Assembly (NCBI GenBank): GCA_006384855.1
Contig: VCJN01002455.1
Coordinates: forward strand, 18,756-82,755
Direction of reading: 5' to 3'
Length of the DNA: 64,000 nt
DNA from: Tetraselmis striata
Taxonomy: Eukaryota > Chlorophyta > Chlorodendrophyceae > Chlorodendrales > Chlorodendraceae
The position numbers were made by a program, and so were the translations under genes. The notes under the pieces are model-generated. The model worked only from the letters and a program-made list of their open reading frames with translations. It did not search any database and had not been told where the DNA came from. Every line of letters starts with the position of its first letter. Position 1 is the first letter of the stretch. Shown here in pieces: positions 46,800 through 57,640 of this stretch.

Positions 46800-48202
46800 A
46801 TCTCGATGCGCTTAGGCCTAATCCGCGATAGCGCGCGCACGCGACAATGCAAGTGAGCGGGCGCGCGGCAGTGGGCGGCGAGGCGCGCGGCATTGGGCGG
46901 GTGGAAAAAATTATTAACATCCGGTTTCGGCCGGGACCGCCACGGCGGCCGGCTTGCTGCTCGCGGGTGGCGGCAGCGGCTACGGCGGCATGGCGGCCGG
47001 CCGGCGACCCAAACGCCCCACCGTCCGCCCTGGCCCCGGCACCATCCCGGCCCCGGGCCGGCACTCCAGCCGCCGGCTTGGCGGGCTGCTCGGCCTTCGT
47101 GGCCGAGGGCTCCGGAGGACTGCCCTCGTCGACATTGTCGCCGGGGACGGCTTGCGTGGCGGCGAGGTTCTTTACCGCGTTGGTGTTGTGCTTGATGATG
47201 CCGCCCGCCCTCTTCTGCTGCTGCTCTAGCACGCCAACCAAGCCGAGGAGCTTTGGCGACGCAGCGGTGCCCGCCAGCGGCAGCGACACGACCTTGTTGC
47301 GCTGAACACTAGACACAATCGCCTTACCGCCAAACGCAGGGACTGGGCAATTGTGGTGGGACTACTGACACATCACCTGCGAAAAGTCAGTATGCATGTT
47401 GGTTGCTTGTCGCGGCGGTGGCTGTGTAATCGAACAAGTGCGAAAACTAACATTCCCACGTGGGGCTTCCCAGTGCGGCGTCACCTCGCAGACGTCCTCC
47501 TCGCCCTTGAACATCACGTTAGCATGGGGCATGTGCCGGCTTGGTAGTACCTCCCCAGCTCGCTCTGCTGCCAGGCTTCTGCAAGGTGGAGGGCCTTCGC
47601 GAGTCGATCCGCGATCGGCAATGGTCCCTTCTTCCTACCTACTTGGCCGCCCTTGCGCTCATCATAAGGTAGTGCCGAGCGAGGTAATTTTTTCACGTTC
47701 CCCTGCTTCTTGTACACCACAAGGTGCACAGTCAGCACAACCCAGAAGGATAGTCGCAGTGGGGTTGGGAGGAAGGGAGAGGGGGGGTACTCTCGGATGA
47801 CGGCCTCCTTGGCGTAAATGTGCTTTGCGGCTGTGTAGCCGGCACGGCAGTAGTTGAAGGTAGCGTAGCATATCCGCTCGATGTACGGGGGCGCGGCGAT
47901 GGGAAACCCCGGCGTCTTCTTCATAGGGTAAGGGATGCCCGTCTGAGTGTCGCGCGGCCGGCAATCATCAAAGACATCCTACAGCACCGCCTTGTCCTTG
48001 GTTGCAAGAGCAACAACAAAAAAGCGGCACGGAGCGGTCAATGCATGTGAAATTCAAATAATCCTCCACGCAGTCATGTCAGCCACTCGCCGACTCAGTG
48101 TACCTTTCAGGGTGGACTCCAGCCCCCGGCTCGTAGTGAGAGTATGGGATGAACCGTCGGAGGAGGCGTTCTTATCGCCAGTGCGTATGTCATATCTTGT
48201 TA

Positions 48203-48275
48203 GGGGGGGCGCGGGGGGGGGGGTGGGGGGGGGGGGGGGTGGGGGGGGGGGGGGGGGGGGGGGGGGGAGGGGGGT
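48203..48275 (+). repeat. Giant poly-G tract
   Basis: Seventy-odd bases are almost all G with single T, C or A interruptions, the longest of the many homopolymers here. The G-strand could form stacked G-quadruplexes. It sits between two coding-like pieces of the broken minus-strand gene, probably in an intron. Confidence 0.9.
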
Positions 48276-48323
48276 GGCGCCGCCTCGGGTGATGGGTTCA
48301 AGATCTAGGCACGCTGTGTGTCG

Positions 48324-48633
48324 GTTACGCACGAGCTAAAATGCATCGTGACGACACCCGAATCGGACACTTGAAAACCTGCCTCAAGCAAGAGCTCCTT
48401 CCCGGCTTCGTCGTACTGCTTTCTTTGAGCGCAATTCTTCAGGGCGCCCGACACGTGCGCCTGGCACGCGTCGCGTCGGTTACGCACGAGCTAAAATACA
48501 GCGTGACGACACCCGAATGGGACACTTGAAAACCTGCCTCAAGCAGGAGCCCCTTCCCGGCTTCGTCGTAATGCTTTCGCTGAGCGCAGTTGTTCAGTAT
48601 GTCCGCGAAAGCATAGCCGAACGCGTCCTTGCC
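48324..48633 (-). repeat. Tandem duplication of 155 bp within coding-like sequence
   Basis: The block from GTTACGCACGAGC at 48324 is repeated from 48479. Both copies encode N-C-A-Q-R-K-(Q/H)-Y-D-E-A-G-K and L-L-L-E-A-G-F-Q-V-S. Because 155 is not a multiple of three, the second copy cannot be read in the frame of the first, so the duplication disrupts the gene. Confidence 0.85.
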
Positions 48634-49356
48634 CTGGGTTGCTCAGGGTGAACGCGGATATTGTTGTTGGTCGCCTGGCCGCGGAACATTGCATGCCGCA
48701 CGTCCTCAACGATGCGGCCCGTGCTGCACAGAGCACCGAGTGGTACCCGGTATATGGTCATGCCTCCAGGCCTCATAGCTTTGCAGTAGGGGGTGCCTGG
48801 AATTAGCTTGGCGTGGGTGGCCATGATGGAGGGTGTGTGTTGAGGGACGAGCAACTAGGTACTGTTTGGCGGGTGTGCGAGTGTGCGTCAGGTAGGCGCA
48901 GCTGCTGCTTTCAAAAAAACTAAGTCCGGCGCCGCGCCTGGACGACTTCTCATCGCGCTCCACAATTACATAGCGCACTTCGGCTTGTTGCCTAGCCATA
49001 GCGTAATATCCCGTATGCCGACCGCATATAGCGTTAACATGAGGACATATTTGACACATACTTTCTACATAATCTTAATTCGGCCGTAGGTATCCCTTAA
49101 CGGGGAATGGGTCACGTAATCTGGCGTATTCCGCTTTTAATTCGACGGTACGCGTCTGCACAAGCCCAAACAGTGAGACAAGCGGCTGACTACGTCAGAG
49201 TTGCTAACGGCTTATAGTGCCGCAAGGCGCACGGTGCAGCAACGTTGTCCGCTTCTCCCAGCTACCGAACCCAAACCCATATACTCCACCAGCACCCACC
49301 GGCCGCCGGTACCCATCGTTACCCACCATATCCACGGTTTCTCGCCTCGCCCACTA

Positions 49357-50017
49357 TGGCCAATCGCCACCGGGCGCACGAAGCGTACGACGGCGTCCCC
49401 ACGGAGTTCAGCCGTTACCTCACCCGGCATTTGATCGTGAGGGGTTTACCTCAACTGTGCATCCATCTCGAGCCGGGGTATGGGCTCCAACCCGCAGGAC
49501 CGACACCAACATGTATGCCTCTCTCGACAAGGAACAGACATGGCCGGGCATCCTCGCCGTTAAAGCAGAGGGTCTCCGGGGCTGGAAGCTCTTCGTCATA
49601 AACGCGCCGGACGATACTCGGGTTTCTGATAGAGGAATGTTTAGCGACGTCGACCGGATATTGCTTGGTGCGGCGCGGGCTCAGTTGTACCGCGCCCTAG
49701 AGGTGTGCATCGAGAAGGACCCACAAGGGAACCCAAACCTGCGGGAAGCCTTCGTCGACCATTTCAACATGCTCACGACAATGGCGCTCGCGGCTACGGC
49801 CATGCTGTCCCCCTCCATGCACTTGAACCATTCCCGTGACTACACGTCGATGAATGTGCACAGACTCATAGAGGCTGCCAAGAATTGGGAAGCATTGTCC
49901 CCGATTACCCTCACCCAACAAGCAAGTGCAACTGCAACACTCATGGCAGGCTGCTTGTCGTATACTTCAACATCCCGTGGGGCATGGACGAGGGCACCGG
50001 GCCAGCGGCCGCCGTAA
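49357..50017 (+). CDS. Hypothetical protein, apparently frameshifted near 49490
   Basis: The frame beginning M-A-N-R-H-R-A-H-E-A-Y-D-G-V-P (49357) looks protein-like up to about 49490. Then the better frame becomes N-M-Y-A-S-L-D-K-E-Q-T-W-P-G (49510), which continues to the stop at 50017. The second part is helical and charged with T-R-V-S-D-R-G-M-F-S-D-V-D-R-I-L-L and L-R-E-A-F-V-D-H-F-N-M-L. No signal peptide, membrane segment or known motif is seen. The whole would be about 220 residues. No family was recognised. Confidence 0.45.
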
Positions 50018-51788
50018 TGACTCCCATCATGCAATGGGCAGATAGATACCGACAGCCATGATTTTTTTTTCTAGTCACAAAATTTTGCAGTGAGACCAAC
50101 TCATGAGACGCTCCATCCCCCTTGGGAGAGTAGACTGCGGACAGATGAGGCATAATTTGGCCACCAACAGCCAAAGTGCTTAAAGGTACAGATGAGGCAT
50201 AGCTGCCCGTAGCGAGTAAAGTAGCGAGTAGCAGTAGAAGTGCTGTAATTTTAGCATTGTGTATCAGTTTGACAAGCCTTACCCATGTGCATGTACCAAC
50301 TGTGTCACCTCCCTTTGCAGTCCCTCGTACCCAGCGGACTAAAGCAGAGGCCAGCAGACCCTGTTTACAACCACCGTCGATTCATATGGCCAAGGGGGCT
50401 AGGTTTTGGGGGTTAGGTGCGCAGGGTAGCGGCGCCGGGCGAGGCGCGGAATTGCTGGGCAGGATAACTTTGATCGATTACATTTATCAGCTGTACGGAA
50501 ATTCAGCTACTAGTGCATGGTCATTGTGTTATATATATTATGACGGCAGCATCGGCCGGACTGGCATGCCAAAGTCATTGTTCAGCGCGACCAGCGCCAT
50601 CCGCCTGTCCATCTCCTTCATCTTGGGCCGCGTGGCTGCGGGGCGGGTGGCGCGAGCGCAGCCTCGCTCGCCTCAACAACCCCCTCAGCCCGATCAGTCG
50701 CCTCGACCACGGCCTCCTCCGCCTCCTGACGCGGCGCACCAGGCGCATCATCGTCGCCTGGCAGGGCGTCCCCCCCCGCAACGGCGCCGTCGGCGGTGGC
50801 CGACGCCGTCGTGGCGGGGTGTTGTGAGGAGGTGGCCCTAGACATAGGTGGGGTCGGCACCGCCATGTGTTGCTCCACATGCGGTGCGGTTCTTGACGCG
50901 ACAGCTCCGTCGCACCAGTAGTACCGGCGCCGGCACCCCACGCCTGCTGGGCTTACCACCAACCGGCATGTTTCCTTTGGGAGGCGGTTCATCCGCGTCG
51001 GAGGTGAGCGGCGGTGCCTGTGTGGGTGTCGATACTGCCCGGCCATTAGGGCTCCCGCCGCCTGCCGCTCCGCCGACCCACGCCGCGGCGTGTGCTCCGC
51101 CTCGAATATATTATACATGACGCGGGGACGGGGTGGGGGGGGGGGGGGGGGGGGGATTCGTGCGTTTCGTATGTCGGCGGAACGGCGTGCGAAGCTGCGG
51201 CTGGCGAAGGTGGTGGAAGTAAGCGTGGCGGCGTCGGCGGCGTATTACCGTGCGTGCATGCGTGCGCAACCCCGCGGCAGCAAGCGCCGGACTCGGCGTG
51301 TGCCAGCGGCAGAGCTGCGAAGCCATGGACACGGTACGGGATGCCAAGTCTGGCTAAGCAACTGCCGAGGCTGGCGGCTTAACCCCCATGTCCGGCGGTT
51401 GAGGGACGGAAAGTGCGTAGAAGTTGATCGGCAAAGCGGGCATATAAGCCTGGCTGTGCTAGGTTCCTATTAAGTAATGGCGGTTTGTGCTAAGTAATTC
51501 GTAGGGGTGGACCATGCAGCGCAGGTAGGGGGCGGTATAAATGAGGCCGGGCACATATACTGCTCCACGAAACGACCCTGTGGCACGTGTAGTTGAATAG
51601 ACCCCGCCCCCCCCCCCCCCCCCAACCCCCCGCCGGGTCGGCCCGCCGGGTCGGCCCGCCGACCCGCCACGGCATGTAATATCTGTCATGCATCGCCGGG
51701 GTATGTGTGAGTGGATACCCCGCCGCCACATCCCCCCCCCCCCCCCCCCCCCCCATCATTTACACTTGTGCACTCATTAAGTTTGGGC
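50018..51788. other. Region without a firm gene
   Basis: A minus-strand frame at 51118-50618 is Ala/Pro-rich with E-A-E-E-A-V-V-E-A-T and could code for a disordered protein, but its plus-strand rival is equally open. Homopolymer runs sit at 51137-51155 (G), 51607-51623 (C) and 51733-51754 (C). The trinucleotide-like GCGGCGT pattern at 51215-51245 is low complexity. No family is recognised. Confidence 0.35.
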
Positions 51789-53656
51789 TGGTTTCGGAGC
51801 AGTACATGTACGTATGTATATACATACAATGGAACGTAGGACCTGCGCGGAAAGAGGCGGGGCTGGCGGAGTGCGTTGGGGGTGCGTAGAGTAGCGTGTT
51901 GGTGAGATTCGAGGTGCATCGGACGCCGGATGCCCATCCACCCGGCGTAAAAGGCGCGTACGTAATATTCACACTATATTAACACACAAATGTGTGAAAA
52001 CCGGACATTCCGTGCCGGATGGGTGGGAATACGGCGTCCGATGCAGCCAAAACCCCAGCAACACGCTATTCTATGCACCGCCAATGCACTCCGCCAGCAC
52101 CGCCTCATTCTCTGTCCATTTCGAAAACGCCTTCACATTATCCACCGCTAATAATTGCAATTGCCACCGTGTAATGTTGTCACGATGTGCGCACACAACA
52201 GCACTTACTATCGGTTCCGACGCGGATGGAGGCGGGGCTTGCGGAGTGCGTTGGGGGTGCACAGACTAGCGTGCTGCAAATAATTGGGATGCATCGGACG
52301 CCGGATGCCCATCCACCCGGCGTAAAAGACGCGTAATATTCACACTATATTAACACACAAATGTGTGAAAACCGGACATTCCGTGCCGGATGGGTGGGAA
52401 TACGGCGTCCGATGCAGCCAAAACCCCAGCAACACGCTATTCTATGCACCGCCAATGCACTCCGCCAGCACCGCCTCATTCTCTGTCGATTTCGAAAACG
52501 CCTTCACATTATCCACCGCTAATAATTGCAATTGCCAACGTGTAATGTTGTCACGATGTGCGCACACAACAACACTTGCTACCGGTTCCGACGCGGATGG
52601 AGACGAGGCTTGCGGAGTGCGCTGGCGGTGCACAGACTAGCGTGCTGCAAATAATTGGGGTGCATCGGACGCCGGATGCCCATCCACCCGGCGTAAAAGA
52701 CGCGTAATATTCACACTATATTAACACACAAATGTGTGAAAACCGGACATTCCGTGCCGGATGGGTGGGAATACGGCGTCCGATGCAGCCAAAACCCCAG
52801 CAACACGCTATTCTATGCACCGCCAATGCACTCCGCCAGCACCGCCTCATTCTCCGTCGATTTCGAAAACGCCTTCACATTATCCACCGCTAATAATTGC
52901 AATTGCCACCGTGTAATGTTGTCACGATGTGCGCACCCAACAACACTTACTACCGGTTCCGACGCGGATGGAGGCGGGGCTTGCGGAGTGCATTGGCGGT
53001 GCGTAGAGTAGCGTGCTGTAAATACTTGGGGTGCATCGGACGCCGGATGCCCATGCATCCACCCGGCGTAAAAGACGCGTAATATTCACATTATATTAAC
53101 ACACAAATGTGTGAAAACCGGACATTCCGTGCCGGATTGATGGGAATACGGCGTCCGATGCAGCCAAAACCCCAGCAACACGCTATTCTATGCACCGCCA
53201 ATGCACTCCGCCAGCACCGCCTCATTCTCTGTCGATTTCGAAAACGCCTTCACATTATCCACCGCTAATTGCAATTGCCACCGTGTAATGTTGTCACGAT
53301 GTGCGCACACAACAACACTTACTACCGGTTCCGACGCGGATGGAGGCGGGGCTTGCGGAGTGCATTGGCGGTGCGTAGAGTAGCGTGCTGTAAATACTTG
53401 GGGTGCATCGGACGCCGGATGCCCATCCACCCGGCGTAAAAGACGCGTAATATTCACACTATATTAACACACAAATGTGTGAAATAAACCGGACATTCCG
53501 TGCCGGATGGATGGGAATACGGCGTCCGATGCAGCCAAAACCCCAGGAACACGCTATTCTATGCACCGCCAATGCACTCCATCCGCAACCCCCGCCTCAT
53601 TCCCAGTCGTACGTGCTTGTGCACACGCACGGAATGCTTGCACTGCTCCGAAACCA
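51789..53656. repeat. Satellite array of 371-bp units flanked by an inverted 15-mer
   Basis: Units start (at GTGAAAACC) at 51994, 52365, 52736, 53111 and 53479, with spacings of 371, 371, 375 and 368. The last is partial, and a partial unit precedes the first. Copies are over 95 percent alike. At each junction GCATCGGACGCCG and its complement CGGCGTCCGATGC face each other, with arms of about 32 bases, of which 28 match. An inner TTCACAC/GTGTGAA pair also forms. The array is bracketed by TGGTTTCGGAGCAGT (51789-51803) and its inverse ACTGCTCCGAAACCA (53642-53656). The arrangement looks like head-to-tail copies of a small inverted-repeat element. The open frames inside are by-products of repetition. 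Confidence 0.9.
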
Positions 53657-54259
53657 CTGTCACATACCCCGCTCATTGGGTACCGATTGCGGCGCATGCA
53701 CGGCTAGATATTTGTTTACATAAACCGGGGGGGGGGGGGGGGGGGGGGAGTCACAGTGTCCCGCTACTCACCCTGCATTGGATTAGGGCGACGATTGCAA
53801 ACAAGACGAGGAGGCGCGAATGAACTGCTCCGAAACCACGCGATGTGCCCGGTGACCTCCATATCCAGCACGTCCACCGATGCAAGTAATAAGGACAGGA
53901 ACCCCCCCCGCCCCCCCCACCCGCCAAAGTGGAGGAAGTGTAGGAGTACAACCGGAGCATGACGTGATCCATTGTCGCTTATTTACAAGCACGGGCGGTG
54001 CTGCCAGACCCGATCGTCTACGGCCGATATAATATTCACACTATATTAACATCGGTGCACACCGCCGCACACCGCCGCACACTGCCGCACAACGCTGCGC
54101 GCGCACATTCGTCGCGCACATATACGCGCGCCCTACCGCACATATTATCCCGGATTCACTCGGTGAAACCGCGTATTCATTACGCCGTGCTACTTCAACA
54201 ATAAACATTGCGAAATTACACCGACACAATGCCGCACCGACTAGCTCTTGACAATACGT
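53657..54259. other. Flank of the satellite array
   Basis: A poly-G run (53728-53748) and another ACTGCTCCGAAACCA (53824-53838) occur here. At 54029-54050 the phrase TAATATTCACACTATATTAA repeats text found in each satellite unit, so a fragment of the element is present. A CCGCACA microsatellite follows at 54061-54095. No gene is seen. Confidence 0.5.
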
Positions 54260-54261
54260 GC

Positions 54262-54970
54262 ATATAAAATAGTAGTGGCGCGCTGCTCCTCGCCTCCGAT
54301 GTGTCGTTGACTGCTGCGGAAGGCGGTCGTCGACTGGGTGTTAGTTTCTCCACCTCGCCCCCCCCCCCCCCCCCCCCGCCCCTTCACCGCTCACAGCGCC
54401 ATGGCAGACCTCGCCCCCCGGGCAAAAGTGGGCGGCGAGCCTTGTTATCTCGCGTGTCCGCGCCGCCGGCATCGAGGAGGACGAGAAAGACATGAGGAAA
54501 CGCGTGACAAGGTGGGCGCGCAACAAAACACTCCACCCTCCACATTAGCACGCACCCACTCGTGGCTAACTTGTGCCGCGCGCAGGTTCGTCCGGGAGCG
54601 CCGTAAGGCCCACCTCAACGCCAAGGCTTCCACAGTGCCAGCGGCGCAACTCGTGGTGGCCGAGGAGGCCGCATCCTCAGCCGCTTAAAGGCGAAACGAT
54701 TGTGGCTTGTTGTGGGCGTCTGGGCACAGGGGGCGTCCCGACGCCAAGGTAAAGAAGCTCATGGCGGCGTCGTCGACGGCACAGCCTCCCGGGGTGGTGA
54801 AGACACTGACGGATGACAAGAAGCGGAAGAGGCCAGTGAAGAAGCGCCGAGGTAAGAAATTGACGGTCGCGGAGTCGGAGGCGGAGTCGGAGGCGCAGGC
54901 GGAGGCGGAGGCAGCGAGATCGTCGAAGCGGAGGGTCCCCCGGGCACGCAAGACCAAGAACAAGCAGTAG
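54262..54970 (+). CDS. Small basic hypothetical protein, three-exon reading
   Basis: A TATAAAATA box stands at 54263. After a poly-C run (54359-54377) an AG acceptor at about 54399 opens the frame W-Q-T-S-P-P-G-Q-K-W-A-A-S-L-V-I-S-R-V-R, then I-E-E-D-E-K-D-M-R-K-R-V-T-R. A GT-AG intron of about 75 bases (54511-54585) joins it to F-V-R-E-R-R-K-A-H-L-N-A-K-A-S-T. A final piece (54730-54970) reads K-K-R-K-R-P-V-K-K-R-R-G-K-K, an acidic (E-S-E-A)n repeat and a basic end. The Lys/Arg clusters suggest a nuclear protein. The first exon and the second junction are unresolved, and no family is recognised. Confidence 0.4.
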
Positions 54971-56005
54971 CCCCCGCCCCCTTACCCCCTCCCCTCACTC
55001 CCCCGGCGGGAGCGGCGGGCGGCGGGGGGGGGGGGGGGGGCGGGGACCACGCCCGCCCGCCTCCCCCCACCCCCCCCCCCACGCCCCCCACGCCCCCCGC
55101 CACATGCCCCGACGGCAGCTCTCGCGAATATTGTAATTCAAACATTCTTCGGCAAACCGCTGCCTGCCCCCGCCCTCCCCCTCGCGAATATTTATGTAAC
55201 GTGAGCACTCTTTGGCAAAACATGGCAGCCAAATCCGCCCATCTGATGACCTTTGATCGGACGGCTGGCAGGCCCGTTCAGCAGTACTAGCTATAATGTA
55301 CACAAAATTCCCCAGTGTTACCAAATACGTACGGCTGCGATTTGCGCTCCCATGTACTAATAGTCGTAGTTATCCACAGGACGACTCGTCATCGCGCCCG
55401 GGTTCGTACTAGATACCCGGTACCGGCTTAATAAATATATCGCGTACTACCCGGTACTACACGGACAACCTTGTACCTTATACGTCAGTGCCATGTAACA
55501 CATCACCGGGCTAGTACGACTACCATAATGATTACAAAAAGGATTTATCGCCCGCCGGCAATAACGCCGGATGTACTCGCACGTAACTGGATAGACGTGC
55601 CGCCACCAGCAGCAGCCTTCACGGATAAATCATAGTCGCTAGTAGTAGTGCTTCGTCACCCGTATGTCACATCTGAATCTCACAGTGCAAGGCGCCACGC
55701 CAGGGCAGGCACGGCCAGTTCTTCCCGCTGGCTGGCTCCGATCTCGAAGCGCTCACGTGTGTCCGGTGGTTTTTAGAAGCACCAGCATGAGGTGCTACTT
55801 GCACGGGATTCTCGTCTTCCAACTGCGCGGAGCTGCCGAGAGCGACGGCACCTAAGCACTACATGGACGGCGCCATTCATCCGATGGGCTCGCGTCGACC
55901 CTCCCTCCCGAGGCGTCGAACGGACGTTCGTCGTAAAGTTGGTGCACGCACTCCGACAGGACCCCCTCGGGGAACCTGAGCGACCCTCATTTCCTGCTAT
56001 CTCTG
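54971..56005. other. Intergenic, strand-skewed GC block then AT-rich sequence
   Basis: Bases 55005-55105 contain a poly-G run followed by C-rich CCCCACGCC repeats, which could fold back on each other. Beyond 55240 the sequence is AT-richer, with GTAC-rich phrases (ACCCGGTACC). No gene is recognised up to 56005. Confidence 0.45.
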
Positions 56006-56733
56006 ATGTCCGGAGCTCTTCCGGCCGAGCAGCACATGAAGGGCTATCTGACCATGTCCCTCTACGAGGCCCACTCCAAACTCCCAACGCTCTTCGACAA
56101 GGTCTCCCAAGCATGGGCGGCGTTGCGCCCCTCTTGGCCGAGCATCGCCCTCGATCCGGCGCTGCCTCAATGGAAGCAGGCGGGCCGCTCTACTACTCCG
56201 TGGGAAACCCCCTGTGCACCGCCCCTCCGTGCAACATCATGCCGCACCATAGCCCCCCCCCCCCCCCCCCGCCTCACCCCGGATTCCTGCAGGCCATGGC
56301 GTCCCCGCCACGCCCCTTCTTCCATGGCTCCCCCCCGGCTCCCCCCCCCCCCCCCCCACTACTCCCAAGCATGGACAAACCCTATTCTATGCCAAGCCAT
56401 CCCTATACCATGCCCAAGCGCGAGCATGCCGCCTTCCCACCATCAACTATGCCTGGCCAACCGCCTCTTCCCCCGGGCCCTTCCCCCCCTCCCGCCCATG
56501 CTCCCGCCGGGAGCTGCGCACGCAACCTGGCAACATTCTTCTCCCGTTCCCAACAGCCTCCGCCAGGTCAGGGCATGTCGCCTGCCGCCGTGGCCGCCGT
56601 TGCAGCCCACCCCGGCTCCCTCGGTGCCTCCCCTCCCCTAGCAAGCCTGCCAGCAAATGACACCACCCCGACCCAACCATGCAGACGCCCCAGCTCATGG
56701 CTATTGCCCTCACAGCCGCCATGCAAAAAATGA
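56006..56733 (+). CDS. Proline-rich hypothetical protein with frame slips
   Basis: The opening M-S-G-A-L-P-A-E-Q-H-M-K-G-Y-L-T-M-S-L-Y-E-A-H-S-K-L-P-T-L-F looks like true protein. Near 56165 the protein-like text moves to another frame (S-M-E-A-G-G-P-L-Y-Y-S-V-G-N-P-L-C), then Pro/Met-rich repeats (P-P-P-P, M-P-S-H-P-Y-T-M-P) lead to a stop near 56733. A third frame holds M-Q-T-P-Q-L-M-A-I-A-L-T-A-A-M-Q-K-M from 56679. The slips occur around poly-C runs (56250, 56342), where sequencing error or true indels are likely. The family was not recognised. Confidence 0.35.
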
Positions 56734-57397
56734 TTGTTCCAGAGCCTCCCCCCTCCCCCCCCCCCCCCTCTTGGCTCAAAGGTCCCGCCAACAAAAGTTC
56801 AAAATAAATGTTAGGTGCGTCAAAAGTTTTCATGGTTGCGGTGTTAAGCAGTGTTGGCCTCAAAACCCTTGTTTTCAGGGGACCAGGACACACGCCACAA
56901 AATAATTCTAAGTGCCGACGTCTTGCCCCCCGGGCTAGCATGGGTCAACGTGATGATCACGGATAACAACTTGGTGCAGATGATGATCACGGAAATAACT
57001 TGGTACTGTATACCAAGTACGTGGCGTGCCTGTGGTGTTAGTATGGCTAACTAAGTCTGTATAGAAATGGTCTATCATCCTTTGAAAACCAGAACATTGT
57101 AATTGCTATTTTCATGTATGATCAAAGCTAGCATGCAGGAAAAAAACATGGATGATAGTAAAAAGCAATGCAAGAGTAAAGTCCATAATATAGACAAGCT
57201 CCGAAACCATCATGTTTTGTCATGCAAGCCGAAAGGCATGAAGTGAGGACATGAATAATATGCAGATGATTGCTCCGAAACCAATTGCGGTGACACATTG
57301 TTACACATGTATTCATGGCCGGCTCTCAATTGGAAAGTAGGCGCGGCCGCCCAAGTGCCTACGCGCACACATGAGGCCGCTTGCGGCAGGAAGCGGC
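56734..57397. other. Spacer between proline-rich frame and methyltransferase gene
   Basis: AT-rich DNA without a gene. Two GATGATCACGGA(T)AA phrases occur at 56953 and 56982. GCTCCGAAACCA, the core of the motif flanking the 371-bp array, appears at 57198 and 57272. Minus-strand downstream signals of the methyltransferase gene should lie at the right edge. Confidence 0.5.
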
Positions 57398-57640
57398 TTA
57401 GTCACCCAGCGCATCATCATCAGCATCGCTGGAAGCATCATCATCGACATCATCATCACACTCCGAATCCGCCGCCTCGGAGGAGGAGTGGCCACTCCCT
57501 CCTCCTCCTCCTCCTCCTCCTCGGTTTCCTCCTCATCATCATCATATTCATCCTCCTCTCCTATTTCTTCCCTCCCTCCTCCTCCCCCTCCTCCTCCTCC
57601 TCCTCCTCCTCATCATCATCATCCTCGCCAACGGGATTGG
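57398..57640 (-). repeat. GAG/GAT-rich acidic repeat in the methyltransferase 3' end
   Basis: On the coding strand this is a run of GAG and GAT triplets that encodes Glu and Asp, ending with S-G-H-S-S-S-E-A-A-D-S-E-C and a TAA at 57400-57398. All three phases are largely open, so the exact frame through it is not certain. Confidence 0.7.

Larger units (their letters stand above)
46800..48834 (-). pseudogene. Broken multi-exon gene of unknown family
   Basis: Protein-like segments follow in order on the minus strand. A start at 48834 reads M-A-T-H-A-K-L-I-P-G-T-P-Y-C. Then, after a one-base slip near 48640, come A-F-G-Y-A-F-A-D-I-L-N-N-C-A-Q-R-K, a duplicated copy of the latter, then Y-D-I-R-T-G-D-K-N-A-S (about 48195), D-V-F-D-D-C-R-P-R-D-T-Q-T-G (about 47980, after an AG acceptor), P-P-Y-I-E-R-I-C-Y-A-T-F-N-Y-C-R-A-G-Y and, past another slip near 47520, F-K-G-E-E-D-V-C-E-V-T-P-H-W-E-A-P-R-G-N-V. 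Last is G-K-A-I-V-S-S-V-Q-R-N-K-V-V-S-L-P-L (47320 on), leading into an Ala/Pro-rich end. At least two frameshifts and one frame-breaking duplication suggest a pseudogene. The family was not recognised; transposon or virus origin is possible but unproven. Confidence 0.45.

Noticed and set aside
51994-53480. Repeated 91-residue open frames in the satellite array
   Set aside because: Identical frames recur because the unit repeats; they start at GTG, one copy is broken by a stop, and both strands are open.
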